Positions 1 through 11,943 of a stretch of 64,000 bases of DNA are shown here, one piece after another. A model generated the notes under the pieces. That model did not search any database and was not told the origin of the DNA. It saw nothing but the letters and a program-made list of their open reading frames with translations. The position numbers and the translations under genes are program-made. Numbering within the stretch: the first letter of the stretch is position 1; each line of letters begins with the position of its first letter. The stretch spans positions 97,606,880 through 97,670,879 of the forward strand of contig NC_063162.1 in assembly GCF_023159225.1 (NCBI RefSeq). Reading direction: 5' to 3'. The DNA is from Perognathus longimembris pacificus. Its lineage: Eukaryota; Chordata; Mammalia; Rodentia; Heteromyidae.

Positions 1-659
1 CTGTCAATCAAAACCCAGTGGAGATAATAGAGCTACATATAAAGACATGAATGCACTTAGCATAGGCATCGGTGAGAGGCGTGCTGAGCCCACTTACTCC
101 TGCTAAAAACTAGAAAGTCAAATGGTTTATGGTAGGTATTCTGCACAGGAGGAATCAAATGTAATTTTTTTGTCCTTTTTGGTAGGAACTCTCCACTTGC
201 CATCTATAATTTTTGTGGATTTGATACAAAGTCACAGTAGAAAATAAAATGTGTGATGGAGTAAGATAGAATATTAAAGTGGTTTTAAAGTTTATTCTAG
301 AAACCCTGCCGCCCCCCCTCCACAAAACACACACCATTTTAACCCATAATATAAGAGAAGGATGCTTGGTTAGGTTCCTCTGTTCATTAGAAGACGTCAA
401 GAATACCTTCCTATATTTAATGGTGTCTGACACCGTGTATTTCTTAGAATTGTAGTTTATGCAGAGTTTAGTGTTGACCTAATACATGATAAATAGTTAA
501 ATTTCTTTCCCTCTTGAAAATGCCATTCATTTGAAACAGATGAGCTTTATGAAGACAAGTAAAATTGTATAGATGAGGACTTCTCTTTCCTTTACAGAAG
601 AATAGTAATTAAGACCATTGGAAAAATATTTAGTTGGATATTCCCCATTGATTCTATGC

Positions 660-665
<6 letters not shown>

Positions 666-696
<31 letters not shown>
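666..696. repeat. (TG)n microsatellite
   Basis: About 15 perfect TG units, flanked by ATATAT and by a GTATAGCATGTATATACATG segment with internal self-complementarity. Confidence 0.95.
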
Positions 697-699
<3 letters not shown>

Positions 700-921
700 G
701 CATGTATATACATGACACACACAAGCTTCATTCATCACACCTGCTATCACACCTGATTGTAATATGTTGCAGACTAAAAGCCTTTCTAGGTGTCCACATC
801 AGGCAACACCAAAAACACTTCCTGAAATATTAATGTTTTCACAGTTGCTCAGGTTTTCTTCTTCCATTTTATTAGACATTTTCTCACATAGTAACTGGGC
901 TTTTTTAAAAACATACTAAGA

Positions 922-1141
922 GCCAGGCACTGGTGACTTCAAGCTACTCAGAAGGTTGAGATCTAAGGATTGCAGTTTAAAACCAGCCCTGATAGAAAAC
1001 TCTGAGACTTATGTACAAATTAAGCAACAAAAAGCCAGAAGTGTAGCTGTGGCTCAAGTGGCTGAGTACCAACCTTGAATGAAAAGGCCAATGAGAGTGC
1101 AAGGCCCTGAATTCAGGCCCTAGTACTGGCACAAAAAATAA
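922..1141 (+). mobile_element. B1-Geo type composite SINE
   Basis: The left half resembles 7SL/B1 (GCCAGGCACTGGTG, AGCTACTCAGAAGGTTGAG). The right half is the Geo module (GTGGCTCAAGTGGCTGAG ... GGCCCTGAATTCAGG ... AGTACTGGCA). The copy is diverged and old. Confidence 0.8.
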
Positions 1142-1249
1142 AGGAGTAAAGAAAACAAAACATGCTAGCTATAATTAATTTATTACATACATATGTGTAT
1201 ATAAAGTATTCTTTTTGTGTTTAGCCAAGGGGAGTGGGTTTTTGTTGTT

Positions 1250-1350
1250 GTTGTCTTGTCTTCTTTTTGTAACAGAATCTTGCTCTATAACACCAGCCAG
1301 CCCCCAGGTCAGATCCTCTTTCCTCAGCCTAGTGCTAGAATCACAAGTGT
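1250..1350 (-). mobile_element. B1-like SINE remnant
   Basis: Read on the minus strand it matches the body of B1: tail-side AACAGAATCTTGCTCTATAA (plus strand), then CTCAGCCTAGTGCTAGAATC. It is heavily diverged and its limits are approximate. Confidence 0.5.
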
Positions 1351-2439
1351 CTTCAACTTTACCCAACGAAAGTGTATCTTTGGGAAGACAAAGATAAACT
1401 TAAGAGTTCTGAGAAACACCTCTCCCTGAATATAAGACCAATTGTGTGGTGCAAACTATGTGTCCACACAATCATCATTAGCCTGGTGTTGTGGAGAAGA
1501 AAGGTTAGGTCATAGATGTTGGGTTTCCCTAGTGTCATTTCTTCTTTGCTCTCTTGCCATGTCTCTGTACTTCATAAAACTGATTGGTAGTTGCCAGTAT
1601 GTTACTAGGGAGAAAGTCAACCTGTGTCTTTTCATTTTTCACACATCACTCATCCACATTTGTACAGACTTTCAGGGGCTAGAGAATGGGGACCGGATGT
1701 GCTCCATAAGCAGCTGCTGTGACTCGAGTGGTGACAAGAATAGCTTTCCTCATTCTCAGGGTGAGCAGAGCAGATGGAATCATAAACTGCACTGCGATGA
1801 GGCACCTCCCATTCCCATCCTATTTAAGCTGTGGTCAAGGACAACAAATGGCAGGATCTTTCAGCTATCCTGATACCACCAGAATCCATGAAGAAGGTCC
1901 TGTACTGAAGGGTTATTGTGGCTAGAATCCTCGACAATATTATTAATGGGAAACATACCAGAAACATTACTACAAATTAAGTAAACAATCTCTGCTTTTG
2001 GTCTGCTTACAATGTAAGATTAGAGCAGATGTTGAACAAGTAATTACAATCAGGTGTGATAGCTGGTGTGATGAAGGATACATGTGGGTCCCATGTAGCA
2101 AGGAGGTAGATCTGCGTGAATGCTAGGGTTAACCCCACCCTCTTAATCGCAAGGGTCATATGCTGACACAACTCTCAGATATTTGTTCCTAGACTAACTG
2201 TAACCCCCCTGGGCTCAACTACTGTCTGGCTCTCCTCTAAGCATCCCTCTGCAGCCATCTCACTGGATTCTTGAGGTTAGCATGTCTTTTTCTTAATATA
2301 TTATCTTTAACTAGTTGTACAAAGGAGTTGACATTATAAATACAAGTTTATGAATACAATCTTTATCCATGTTGGTACTGTTTTGCACTCTAAGCTTACT
2401 CTTCTTAGTCTCTAGGTGGCAGCACCACCCACCTAGAAA

Positions 2440-2920
2440 CCTGGTCATTCTTGAAACTTCCTTTTGCCCTCCAGCTCCACCTGTCACCCAAGCTACTCTG
2501 TTCTTCCACAACTCACATCTGACCCCATCTCTACAGTGGCCTCTCCAGTACACACTACGCTTGGCCTATGCCACCTCAGTCCTTTCTGCCCTTGCCATCC
2601 ATCGGCTCCTTCTTCCCATCCTCCATGTATACTCCAGAGTGTCCTTTAGGAATCCTCCAGGAGATGTCACTGCTCACTTCTTCACACCCTGGTGTTTTAG
2701 ATTAGATTGCAAAATCGATCTTCCAGGCCTGTGGCTGGTCCTGTTCAGCTGCCTCTTACCATCTCATTGCCTTCCTTTATCTGAAATCTATAGTTTTCAC
2801 CTCCCCAGGTCTAGTTAATCTCCATGTGCCCTTCTGAACAACTTAACTCTCATTCTCTCAGGAAGTCTCCTTTATGCCCTACCCAGCCAATTATCACTCT
2901 CATAGTTGGCTGTATTTTTC
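2440..2920 (+). mobile_element. L2 LINE fragment
   Basis: The C/T-rich sequence follows the order of the L2 3' region as I remember it: a CCTTGCCATCC segment, CCAGAGTGTCCTTT, GAGATGTCACTGCTCACTTC, then AGGAAGTCTCCTTTATGCCC. It is strongly diverged. The open frame over it (2369-2818) is a by-product. Confidence 0.55.
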
Positions 2921-5641
2921 TTCTTAGACCAACACAAGTCTAACTAAAAAGACTTTGGTATTCAGTTGTTATTTGTCTCCCACATGTGTAGTAGCCTGTG
3001 GACACAGTTGATTCTGGGCAAGTGTTTCATGAGTAGATGCTTTGCACTGGCTCATGAGCTAGCTAGAGATCTGGATAGAGCAACAGAAGCCACTGAAGAA
3101 ATTGTGGAAGTTTACAAAAAAAGAAAGAAAAGAAAAGAAAATCTTAGTGGTAGCTTCTACCCAAGGATGGGCATAAATGAGTATGAACACAGAACAGTGG
3201 GAGTCCCAGACCAGGAGAGGGCATGATTGACAGAAATAAGAAGTGCGTATAGTATCCATTGTGCATCCATGATGAGATTCAAACCAGTGGGCCATGTCAT
3301 ATGTGCAAGGCACACACAGAGAAGGTCATTAGCTCTGTATATCTCCTTCTTTCATGACCTTGATGTGTGATCTAGTATGCTTTTCACCCCAGGCAGCATG
3401 TCTTTCTGCACTCTGGTGCCTGGAGGTCTGGTGGCAGGTTTGTATACTGTTTGTTGCTTACCTCTGTGGACAGATGCGGATATCAAGGATCCTTGTCTAA
3501 GCTGCTTGACAGAGGAGGCAAAGATGAACTTTTCTCAAAAGGAGGGAAAACTTCCAGTGGCTCTCAGCTGCTCTTCCACTTCTAGTCCCGTGCCCTGGAA
3601 CATTCCTAAGGGAACTAGCTTTATCTAAATCCAGTGTTTACAAATACGTTGTGGCTCTGTAGAGTCATCGAGGCATGTAGTATGTAGGGCAGTAAGCTTT
3701 ATCAAGGATATGGAATAGGAATGTATATCTCAAGGCAAATTGTGCATGCCAGGTTATATTGTTAAATGTATGGAAGTTTCGGATTTCTGCAAGGGATATG
3801 AGTTTTGTTTGTTAGGTTTTTCTTTTAAAAGGATTCTGTTTGATGGGTCTGCATGCTGTCTCTTAATGGTAAGAATTAACATTTCATCTGGTGAACTGAC
3901 TTGGCATTGCCAACTGGCTTCTTACCAAGTATTGGTAAGAAGGCAAAACTCTATAGTCAAGTCCTTTTATTTTAATACACAAATTATTTTGGGTAGTGGG
4001 GAAGCTGATATTTTCTGAACAGTTGGCTACAAATTGAATCTTTAGGAATCAAATCACTCTCGCTGTAGGGACATGACAGGGGAGTTTCATCATCCCTTCT
4101 AGTTAAACCTCTGCAGACAGTAATTTCTAGCACTTTAGCTTCCATTTTCTTTTTCCTAGATCTTTTTGTCAAGTAAATGCTTTGTAAATAGTAGGAGTTC
4201 CTGGTGAGAATTGCTGCTGAAAAAAAAAAAAGGCCTGTAATAAATTGTTTTACAAGTTTAGATTTTAGTGTGTTTGGGTTTTTCCTCCCCTGTGTCTTAC
4301 TTCCTTAGGATTTCTGGAAAAGCTAAGACCAGGCCTTCTGTGTTGATAGCTCAGTGGCAGACACCAACAGAATAGGAGACCGACCACAAGCCCAACTCCT
4401 GGGCTTTAGTGTTTGAGATCCCCTCTTCCCAGTTCTTCACTTGCAAAGATGAGTGAACTGTGAAAGGCCACTAGACACTGGTAGAAAACGTTTTAATGCC
4501 AAAGGCAGAGGTCACAAATAAGGTATTCAAAATAATAACAATGATAACTTGAAAGATAATCCAGTGAATCCCAAAACACCTACAAATTGTCTCTGACAAC
4601 CCCAGAGAAAGAAAATAGTACATGTGTTAAACAAGAATGAGAAACAATGAAGGAAAGAAGGAAACAAAGAAAGTAAAAAAAAAAATAAGCAAGACTGGGT
4701 GCATAGTGAAAATTTAGGCCTTGCTGATAAAAAAAAATTATTAAGAATTTCAAGATGGCACCAGTAGAGCATTCAACCAAGTAGAGCCCCCTTCCAAGCC
4801 CAAGGATTTGTGTGGCTGCACAGGCTGTATGCCCATGACACTGGACCCAGGAGTAAGAAAGCACTTAGAAATTAAATATATGATAGCATAAATAAGATGA
4901 TTGTGCAGAAAGCATAGAAGAGACAATAAAAAATAATTTCCTAGAAAATATATGAAAAGCAAGGATAGCTCAAGTGATCACAATGTGAATATATTTGAAG
5001 TTTCTTGCAGAAGACCAAGAACACAAAAGGAAGAAAATAATTCTAGAAATTATTCAAATTCCCTAGTTGAAGGATATGGACTTATAGACCAAAAGGGCCA
5101 TTCAGTAAACATCCTGGATTACCCAAGGATAAAGATAATTTCCTATGAGCTAAGAAAGAGAAGAGGTAAAACAAGCAAGAATCTGGTCACATGCACAAGT
5201 TGGAAATAAGGATGAGAATAAAACCACCATGTTCACTTAACCAGGACCTGTGTGTGACATCACTGTTGTAAGCGGCCAGGGAGATGAGAACAGGGTACAA
5301 AATCTAAGTCTTTGTGTCATGCATGGCCTTCATCTGTGAAAATTCAGAAAAGAGCAGAAGCATTCTACATAGAAACTGAGAACTAAAACAAACACCTGAG
5401 AGGAAAATAAAAAGCAAAAGAACACCTTTTCTACTATAAGCCAGAGGCCTTTCGGGTACAGGAATGATACACTGGGGAAAGGAACTCTGGTTTTAACATA
5501 AACCACGTAGAGTTAGTGCTTCTGTAACTACAAGTGTTGATAATTTGACAATTAAAGCTGAATTTAAAAGTAGATAAGGATTCACCCAAGGGTTGCGTGG
5601 GACTGTAACAGATGTGACATTAATGATTCTTTTCTCTGCAG

Positions 5642-5769
5642 ATTCCCGGTACATCCTCCTGCCTGTCGTCCTACATCACCTCCACATCCACTTGCAAGAA
5701 CAGAAAGACCTGATCATGTGCGCGCGTATCCTTAGCAACGTATTTTGTCTCATCAAGAAAAATAGCTCA
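5642..5769 (+). CDS. DOCK4: DOCK4 window exon 1 (helical scaffold)
   Basis: The exon has 128 nt. The acceptor is ctctgcag at 5634-5641. The exon opens with the last two bases of an Asp codon, then SRYILLPVVLHHLHIH, and ends KKNSS before donor gtaagt at 5770. It closes on a codon boundary and joins in frame to the exon at 8010 (EKSVLEEID). The alternating Leu/Val/His pattern fits an amphipathic helix of the armadillo-like scaffold that lies between DHR1 and DHR2 in DOCK proteins. The preceding exon is not in this window. An alternative start cannot be inferred, because the frame runs open upstream only by intronic chance. Confidence 0.95.
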
Positions 5770-8700
5770 GTAAGTACACGCAGGTCATAGTATGTACTTC
5801 TCATCCCATGGCTTGTGCAAATAAAATTCTAAATGTCTTCAAAGAAGGCAGAGTAAAGAGCAGCCCTCTGAGACTCACTTTTACTTATAGCCGGGCTGGA
5901 CTTTCTGCTTTTTCTTGGGAGGATTTTTTTTTTAACCTGGTGGGATTGTTGTAGCTCTCAATAACCTGGGGTTTCCTCAGCTTGTATTTCAGGCAAGAAC
6001 TGAATAGGTATTTGAGAAAAAAAATGAGGAATATGAAAGCCTCCTATACTTGTGTCTTTCTTTCATCTTCATATGATATATGGCAAAAAGATAATGATAG
6101 CTTACAAATGTGAGATCACACAGGCTCATTCTGTGAAACCCATGTGCAGAGAGTAGTCATGGCCCTTAGGCATACTCCCCTGACAATTGCAGATGCAAAG
6201 GACAGCCTCGGGAGACAAGGGCTATCTTGTAACATATCCATAACTCAGCCCCTGATGTGATCTCTAAATTGTGATAGGTTTGGGGATTCCTGTGCTGGGC
6301 TCTGGAAACAGTACAGTTGTGGTAAAGTGCGATGAAAAATGAAATAGGTAGTATGCTTGTACAGGAAAAGGACAGCCAGGATCCTCATGTTCATAGCTCA
6401 AGCATCTGACGTGACATCCATGTAGGAGAGCTGTCCTGTTCCACTTGTGTGAATCTGCAGCTGTTAATTCAGCACTGTACTTGTTAGTAACGTGTTATAC
6501 AATGTGGAGTTTGGCAGTGGGCTCAGGGCCTCATGCTTTCTTTGCTTCCTGTTTGCTTTGGTTTTTCCCATTTTTTATCAGTGTTACAATCAGCTTCCAA
6601 AGAGCAAGCATGGCTCTCATGAGAAGTGACAGAGAGAGGTACAAGTAGTGTGGTAACAGAGTTTTCCCTTTAATTTTCATTAAAGTTTGTCTTTTTTTCA
6701 TTAAAGAAAAGGCTAGAAACTGCATCTATACATATAGTTAAGTTTGAAGGTATGGCTTAGTGATAGAGCACCCGCTTAACAAGTGTTAGGCCTTGAGTAC
6801 CCACCCCATGATTCTGGCCTGTGGTGGCCTGGAACCACATAACACAGTGACAGCAGGAAGAGGGGAATCAAACTCCTACTCTGGGGCTGGGAATATGGCC
6901 TAGTGGCAAGTGTTTGCCTCCCATACATGAAGCCCTGGGTTCAATTCCTCAGTACCACATATATAGGAAATGGCCAGAAGTGGCGCTGTGGCTCAAGTGA
7001 CACAGTGCTAGCCTTGAGCAAAAAAAAAAAAAAGCCAGGGACAGTGCTCAGGCCCTGAATCCAAGCTCCCAGGACTGCCAAAAAAAAAAAAAAAAACAAA
7101 AAAACTCCTACTCTGATTCCACAGAGAATTGCCAGGCCAGGCATGATTGGGTCAATTTTCCCAATTATAATTGCTGTGAGCAAAAAATATAAGCTAAATA
7201 GTACACAACTCCAGACCTAAAACAAATAACAGGTATAGAGGTCATTTCCTTTTATTTCTCTCTGTCCCTTCCAATTTGGAAGTTTTTAATTGGGTTTTAC
7301 TCTAAGCTGACAAGGAGTTCAGAACAGAAACCATTTCACTGAAGGAAGACCTTGCTGGTTTTCCTGTAAGAAACCTCATTATAAAATTATGGCCAAAGGG
7401 CTTGTTCAAATTTATGCATTCTTAAAATAATCCCTGCAAAAAGCTGTCTCCATGGTCTTCGTACACAAGAATTTCATCTTGTAGATAGATAAACTAAGAA
7501 CCCAAGTCCACTAGCTAGGAGTCAATTCAGAACAATTTTCCTTCTCTTTGTCAACTCCGAGGTCTTTGATGTATTAGGACACCTGTCTCTGCCAGTGCTA
7601 TTCACCGCAAACCTACTCTGTAACCAAAGATGTTCATGTGGACTCAATGTTGTTCCCTAATATTTATTGATATGTATGGTTTTTTAAAACATTTCTGTAG
7701 GAATAGTCCTTTGCACATAAGCTAGTCTTGGAAAATGTTGTGTACAACCCTCAGAGCTGAGAATTGTACATAGATGCACAGTTGTGAATGGAAGAATTAC
7801 AGACTTCTCAGAACCAAAGACTTCCCAGAAGAAAGAGACTCAGGAGGCAGATAGACTTGTCCAAAAACCATTCACTCAGTGAGACTCGGGTCCCTCATAC
7901 TCTTGAGTTCCCTGAGCCTTGGAGTCTGTCTTTGAAAGTGGATTTTCTCCCCTTTTTTGTTAAAGAAGCCACCATTTTCCTGAATGCATTGTTTCCCCCT
8001 CCCCCTTAGGAAAAGTCTGTGTTAGAAGAAATAGACGTGATCGTGGCCAGCCTGCTGGACATCCTGCTGAGGACCATCTTGGAGATCACCAGTCGACCAC
8101 AGCCCTCCAGCTCCGCCATGCGGCTGCAGTTCCAGGACGTCACTGTAAGACCTTGCCACAAGTGGTGCTTCTTATGGCTCCCCTCACTATGAGGGCCCTG
8201 CTGTAAAAATCTGAGCAACCTGGCTCTAGGGGAGAAACCTGTGAGACTCCAAACATGTGAGGCTACATTCACCAAGAACACAAAATGTATTAAGACGTCT
8301 TCTAATAAGGAGTTTCTAGTTTCAGAAGACCAACTTTGATATTAGTTCTAACTTTGCTGTTTAGTCTGTGAGTTGACAGTCCTAGTCACCTTGGCAACAC
8401 TCTGTATCCTCTTTTCACCCATCCAGTTGACTGAGGAGCCAAGAATAGTTAAAAAGAGCATTGGTCATCAGGAACCCTGAGTTCTAATTCTGGATTTGTG
8501 TGTGTGTGTGTGTGACTAGTGGATTTTCACTTAATTGTTCTTCAGTTTGCTCAGATATGGGGCCTTCAAGCTCCATTGTCTTACTAAAAATATAATATGG
8601 TTCATATGTTATATAGATATACATATACATATATACAAAATATGTGTATGTATATATGTTGGACTGGAGGCTGCCACTGGGCTTATCCAGGTATGGGTAA

Positions 8701-11262
8701 TAAATTTAACATTTTTGGGTGTTCTAAAGTCAACATGTTTTGTTTTATTCAGATAGAGGAATGCAGTTATTACCCAAACCATTGACTTGTGAGGGTACCC
8801 TTTCCTTGGTTCTCTGGTTACAGAGCAGGGTTTTACCAGGATTTCCTCTTCCTCCCCCATCAACTGCTAATAGGCTGGGATTGCCTGCATTTATAGGTCT
8901 AAGTCAAGAATATAGAATGCAACCCAGAAAACTTAGTACTATGTCCTTCTTTAGGCTTCAAGTTTCCTGGTCAATATCTTATCTATCTATATCTACTCTT
9001 AAGTTTTGTGATATTATCCAGATATTGAATTGTTTAGTAAGAAGAGTCGCGAAGGAGCTCTCCTTCATGATTCTGATATTAATACTGAAACTGCTTCCTG
9101 AAACTAAGCAGCAAGCAAAATCATACCAAATGATAGACAGGTCAGAAGTGAAAATACCCTTTCTAAACTGCTTTTTACTGCCATGTAGCTACACAGGGCT
9201 ATGATGCACTGCATCCATTTGGTATATAGTGATCTTAAGGCCATAACAGTGTAATATACAAGGCAAACAGAGAGATTTGAAGAACTCATCACCATGAGTT
9301 AGGTTTGTGGTTTATGTAAGGCACAGGGAAGATAGAATGGCCATATTATGTACAAATTTTAGAGAAACCACTTGCGAAGAGTCCTTTCCCTCACAACTGT
9401 ATGAAAAGCCAAACTTGAACATTCATGGGATGGAATTTTCTAGGAAACATATCCATTATTTTAGGATCTTTCATTTTATGCTTTTAAAGCATTTTGAAGT
9501 ATATTCTGACTTGATTCTGCCTTTGCTATTCCACTCACAATAGCCTGTTTCTTTGTTTCTGTGCCAGTTCTGGGGCTTCAACTCAGAGCCTAGATGCTAA
9601 CCCTAAGCTTTTTTGCTAAGGCTAGTGCTACCACTTAAGCCAAAATTACACGTTAGGCTTTTTGTTGATTAATTAGATATAAGAGTCTCACAGACTTTCC
9701 TGCCTGGGCTGGCTTCAAACTAAGATACTCAGATCTCAGCCTTCTGAGCATCTAGGATTACAGGTGTGAGTCACTGGCTCCCAGCTTTGTTTAATTTTAA
9801 AACAGAGAAAATAACCATCTTTACTTCAAAGTTAATGTGAAGATCTCATCAAATATGTAAAATTGTTAAATAGCTTCTGCTCCAATAAACTTTAGCAATT
9901 TGTGTGGTAGCTATAGCACTGACATGAGTATTCCAGAGATGATTGTTGTGTTTATAACTAATTCTATTGTGATAAACCCATTCTGATCATTCAGAGTCAC
10001 TTATTTCTGGGTCTACAGACTTACTAATATATTCAGCATTTTCCCACAGAGAACAAGCTTTCTGAACAGGGAGTCTATATGGAATTCTACATTGAACACC
10101 TCTCAGTCTCTGCAGGCATGTATATCACAATCTGCCCATGCTAAGTGGACACACTGTGCATAGACACAGTTCCCACAAGTGTGTCATGATGGATTTTTCC
10201 AGTGTTCTCTCTGCAAGTGCCGGGTTGTTAGCCTGCCTGCCCGCAACCTCAGCGTGAGGACCAGCTTCCACTACATCATAATTCTAGATAACAGTAGCTT
10301 TATTTTGACTACTTAGAAGAATTGTACTTTTTCTTCTTCTACCAACTGTTCTTTAAACTTTAAAATGCTCTCGTTTGCTGAAAAGGGATAGGGGCACTAT
10401 ATAATGAGTTCCTTTCACAAATCCAGTTGTTCCTAGAAGCAGATTTTATAAAGCAGCATAAATGGCCATTTGTCTCACGCCCTCAAGTAATTGGTCTCCA
10501 GAGTTCCTTACAATTTATAAATACTTCTTTTCACACAATTCTTTTAAGCACCACTTAATAGTGATTCAGCTCAGCATAGACCATGTCTAAGACTGTTACC
10601 TTGGCATGCTTGTCTGAAGTCTGCAATTGCTGTGGGCTTGTGGCTAGGATAGCAAAAATGATGCAGGGTAATTCTGAAAAAAAAATGGAAAAAATCTGGG
10701 CTTGGACATGGCTCAAGTGGTAGAATACTTGCCTAGAAACATGTGAGAAAATTGTGTGTATGTGTAATGGAAGGTTTCTTGAAGACTATTTGCATAGTCA
10801 TCTAGTACTCTGACAATTATTAATGGAAATGCCCACTTATACTAGATATGTAGGTAGGTAGGTAGGTGGCTAGGTAGCAGGTAGATAGATAGATGTATAG
10901 ATATATCATATGTAAGCTACTAAATACTAGAATGAGGGGGTTGGTGGCTATATGTGTGTGTGTGTGTGCTGTTACTGAGCTTGAACTCAGGACCTGGAAG
11001 CTCTTCTTGAAGTTTTGTGCTCAAGGCTAGTACTCTATCACTTGAGCCACAGCTCCACTTCTAGCTTTTTGCTAGCTAAATAGAGATAAGAATTTCACCA
11101 ACTTTCCTGTATCAGCTGCCTTTGAATCTCAATTCTCATGTCTCAGCCTCCTGAATAGCTACAATTGTAGGCAGAAGCCACCGGCTCCTGGCCTGAATAC
11201 TGGAGTTTTAAGGACAACTTGTTAAGAAATTAGTATACTACAACTAAGTGAATCTTGGCCAG

Positions 11263-11308
<46 letters not shown>

Positions 11309-11892
11309 TTTGTTTGTTTTGCCAGTCCTTGACCTTGAAATCAGGGCCTGAGCACTGTCCCTGGCTTCTTTTTGCTCAAGACTAACACTCTACCACTTGA
11401 GCCACAGCGCCCCTTCTGGCCATTTTCTATATAAGTGGTGCTGAGGAATCAAACCCAGGGCTTCATGTATCTCCAGGAGGCAAGCACTCTTGCCACTAGG
11501 CCATATTCCCAGCCCCCAGTGTATTTTTTGTCTTATTCTTTTAAACAAATTATGAATCTAGGATATACATACATTTGTGTACTTAAAATACCTTGAAAAT
11601 GGACAACAAGGGTTGGATACTCCAGGAGTATATCCTTACTCAAGGCCAGTAAAAGAGTAAATAAAAATGAGTTGTAGCTGGGCACTGGTGGCTCACACCT
11701 ATAATTCTAGCCACCTAAGTGGCTGAGATCTGAAGATTGTGGTTCAAAGCTAGCCCATTAGACTTATCTCCAATTAATCACCAAAAAAAAAAAAAAAAAA
11801 AAAAAAGCTGGAAATGGCCCTTGTGGCTCAAGGAGCTCTGGACAACACCCGACACTGGGGCTCTGAGGTCAAGCCCCAGTACCAGCACATAC

Positions 11893-11943
<51 letters not shown>

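Larger units (their letters stand above)
1..5641 (+). other. DOCK4: DOCK4 intron (partial) upstream of exon 1
   Basis: There is no coding exon that I can recognise. The intron holds a (TG)n run (666-696), one B1-Geo type SINE (922-1141), a minus-strand B1 remnant (about 1250-1350) and an L2 fragment (about 2440-2920). The longest open frame here (2369-2818) lies over the L2 fragment and is not a gene. I see nothing further in 1360-2430 or 2930-5630 beyond AT-rich unique sequence with short A tracts (for example 4220-4231). Confidence 0.8.
5770..8009 (+). other. DOCK4: DOCK4 intron between exons 1 and 2
   Basis: The 2240-nt intron has a GT donor, an AG acceptor and a strong C-rich tract. It contains an old ID-like fragment (about 6751-6850) and a plus-strand IDL-Geo SINE with exact TSDs (6883-7101). 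The rest (5776-6740, 7115-7990) is unique sequence in which I recognise nothing. Confidence 0.8.

Noticed and set aside
1442..1873. 143-codon plus-strand open frame
   Set aside because: Composition is irregular, with no domain and no conserved context; likely chance.
2369..2818. 149-codon plus-strand open frame as a gene or missed exon
   Set aside because: It lies over C/T-rich sequence that follows an L2 3' region. The protein has no recognisable domain and no splice sites continue the DOCK4 frame.
6883..6960. True tRNA genes
   Set aside because: A and B boxes belong to SINE left halves; no cloverleaf with a proper acceptor stem, and duplications and poly(A) tails show retroposition.
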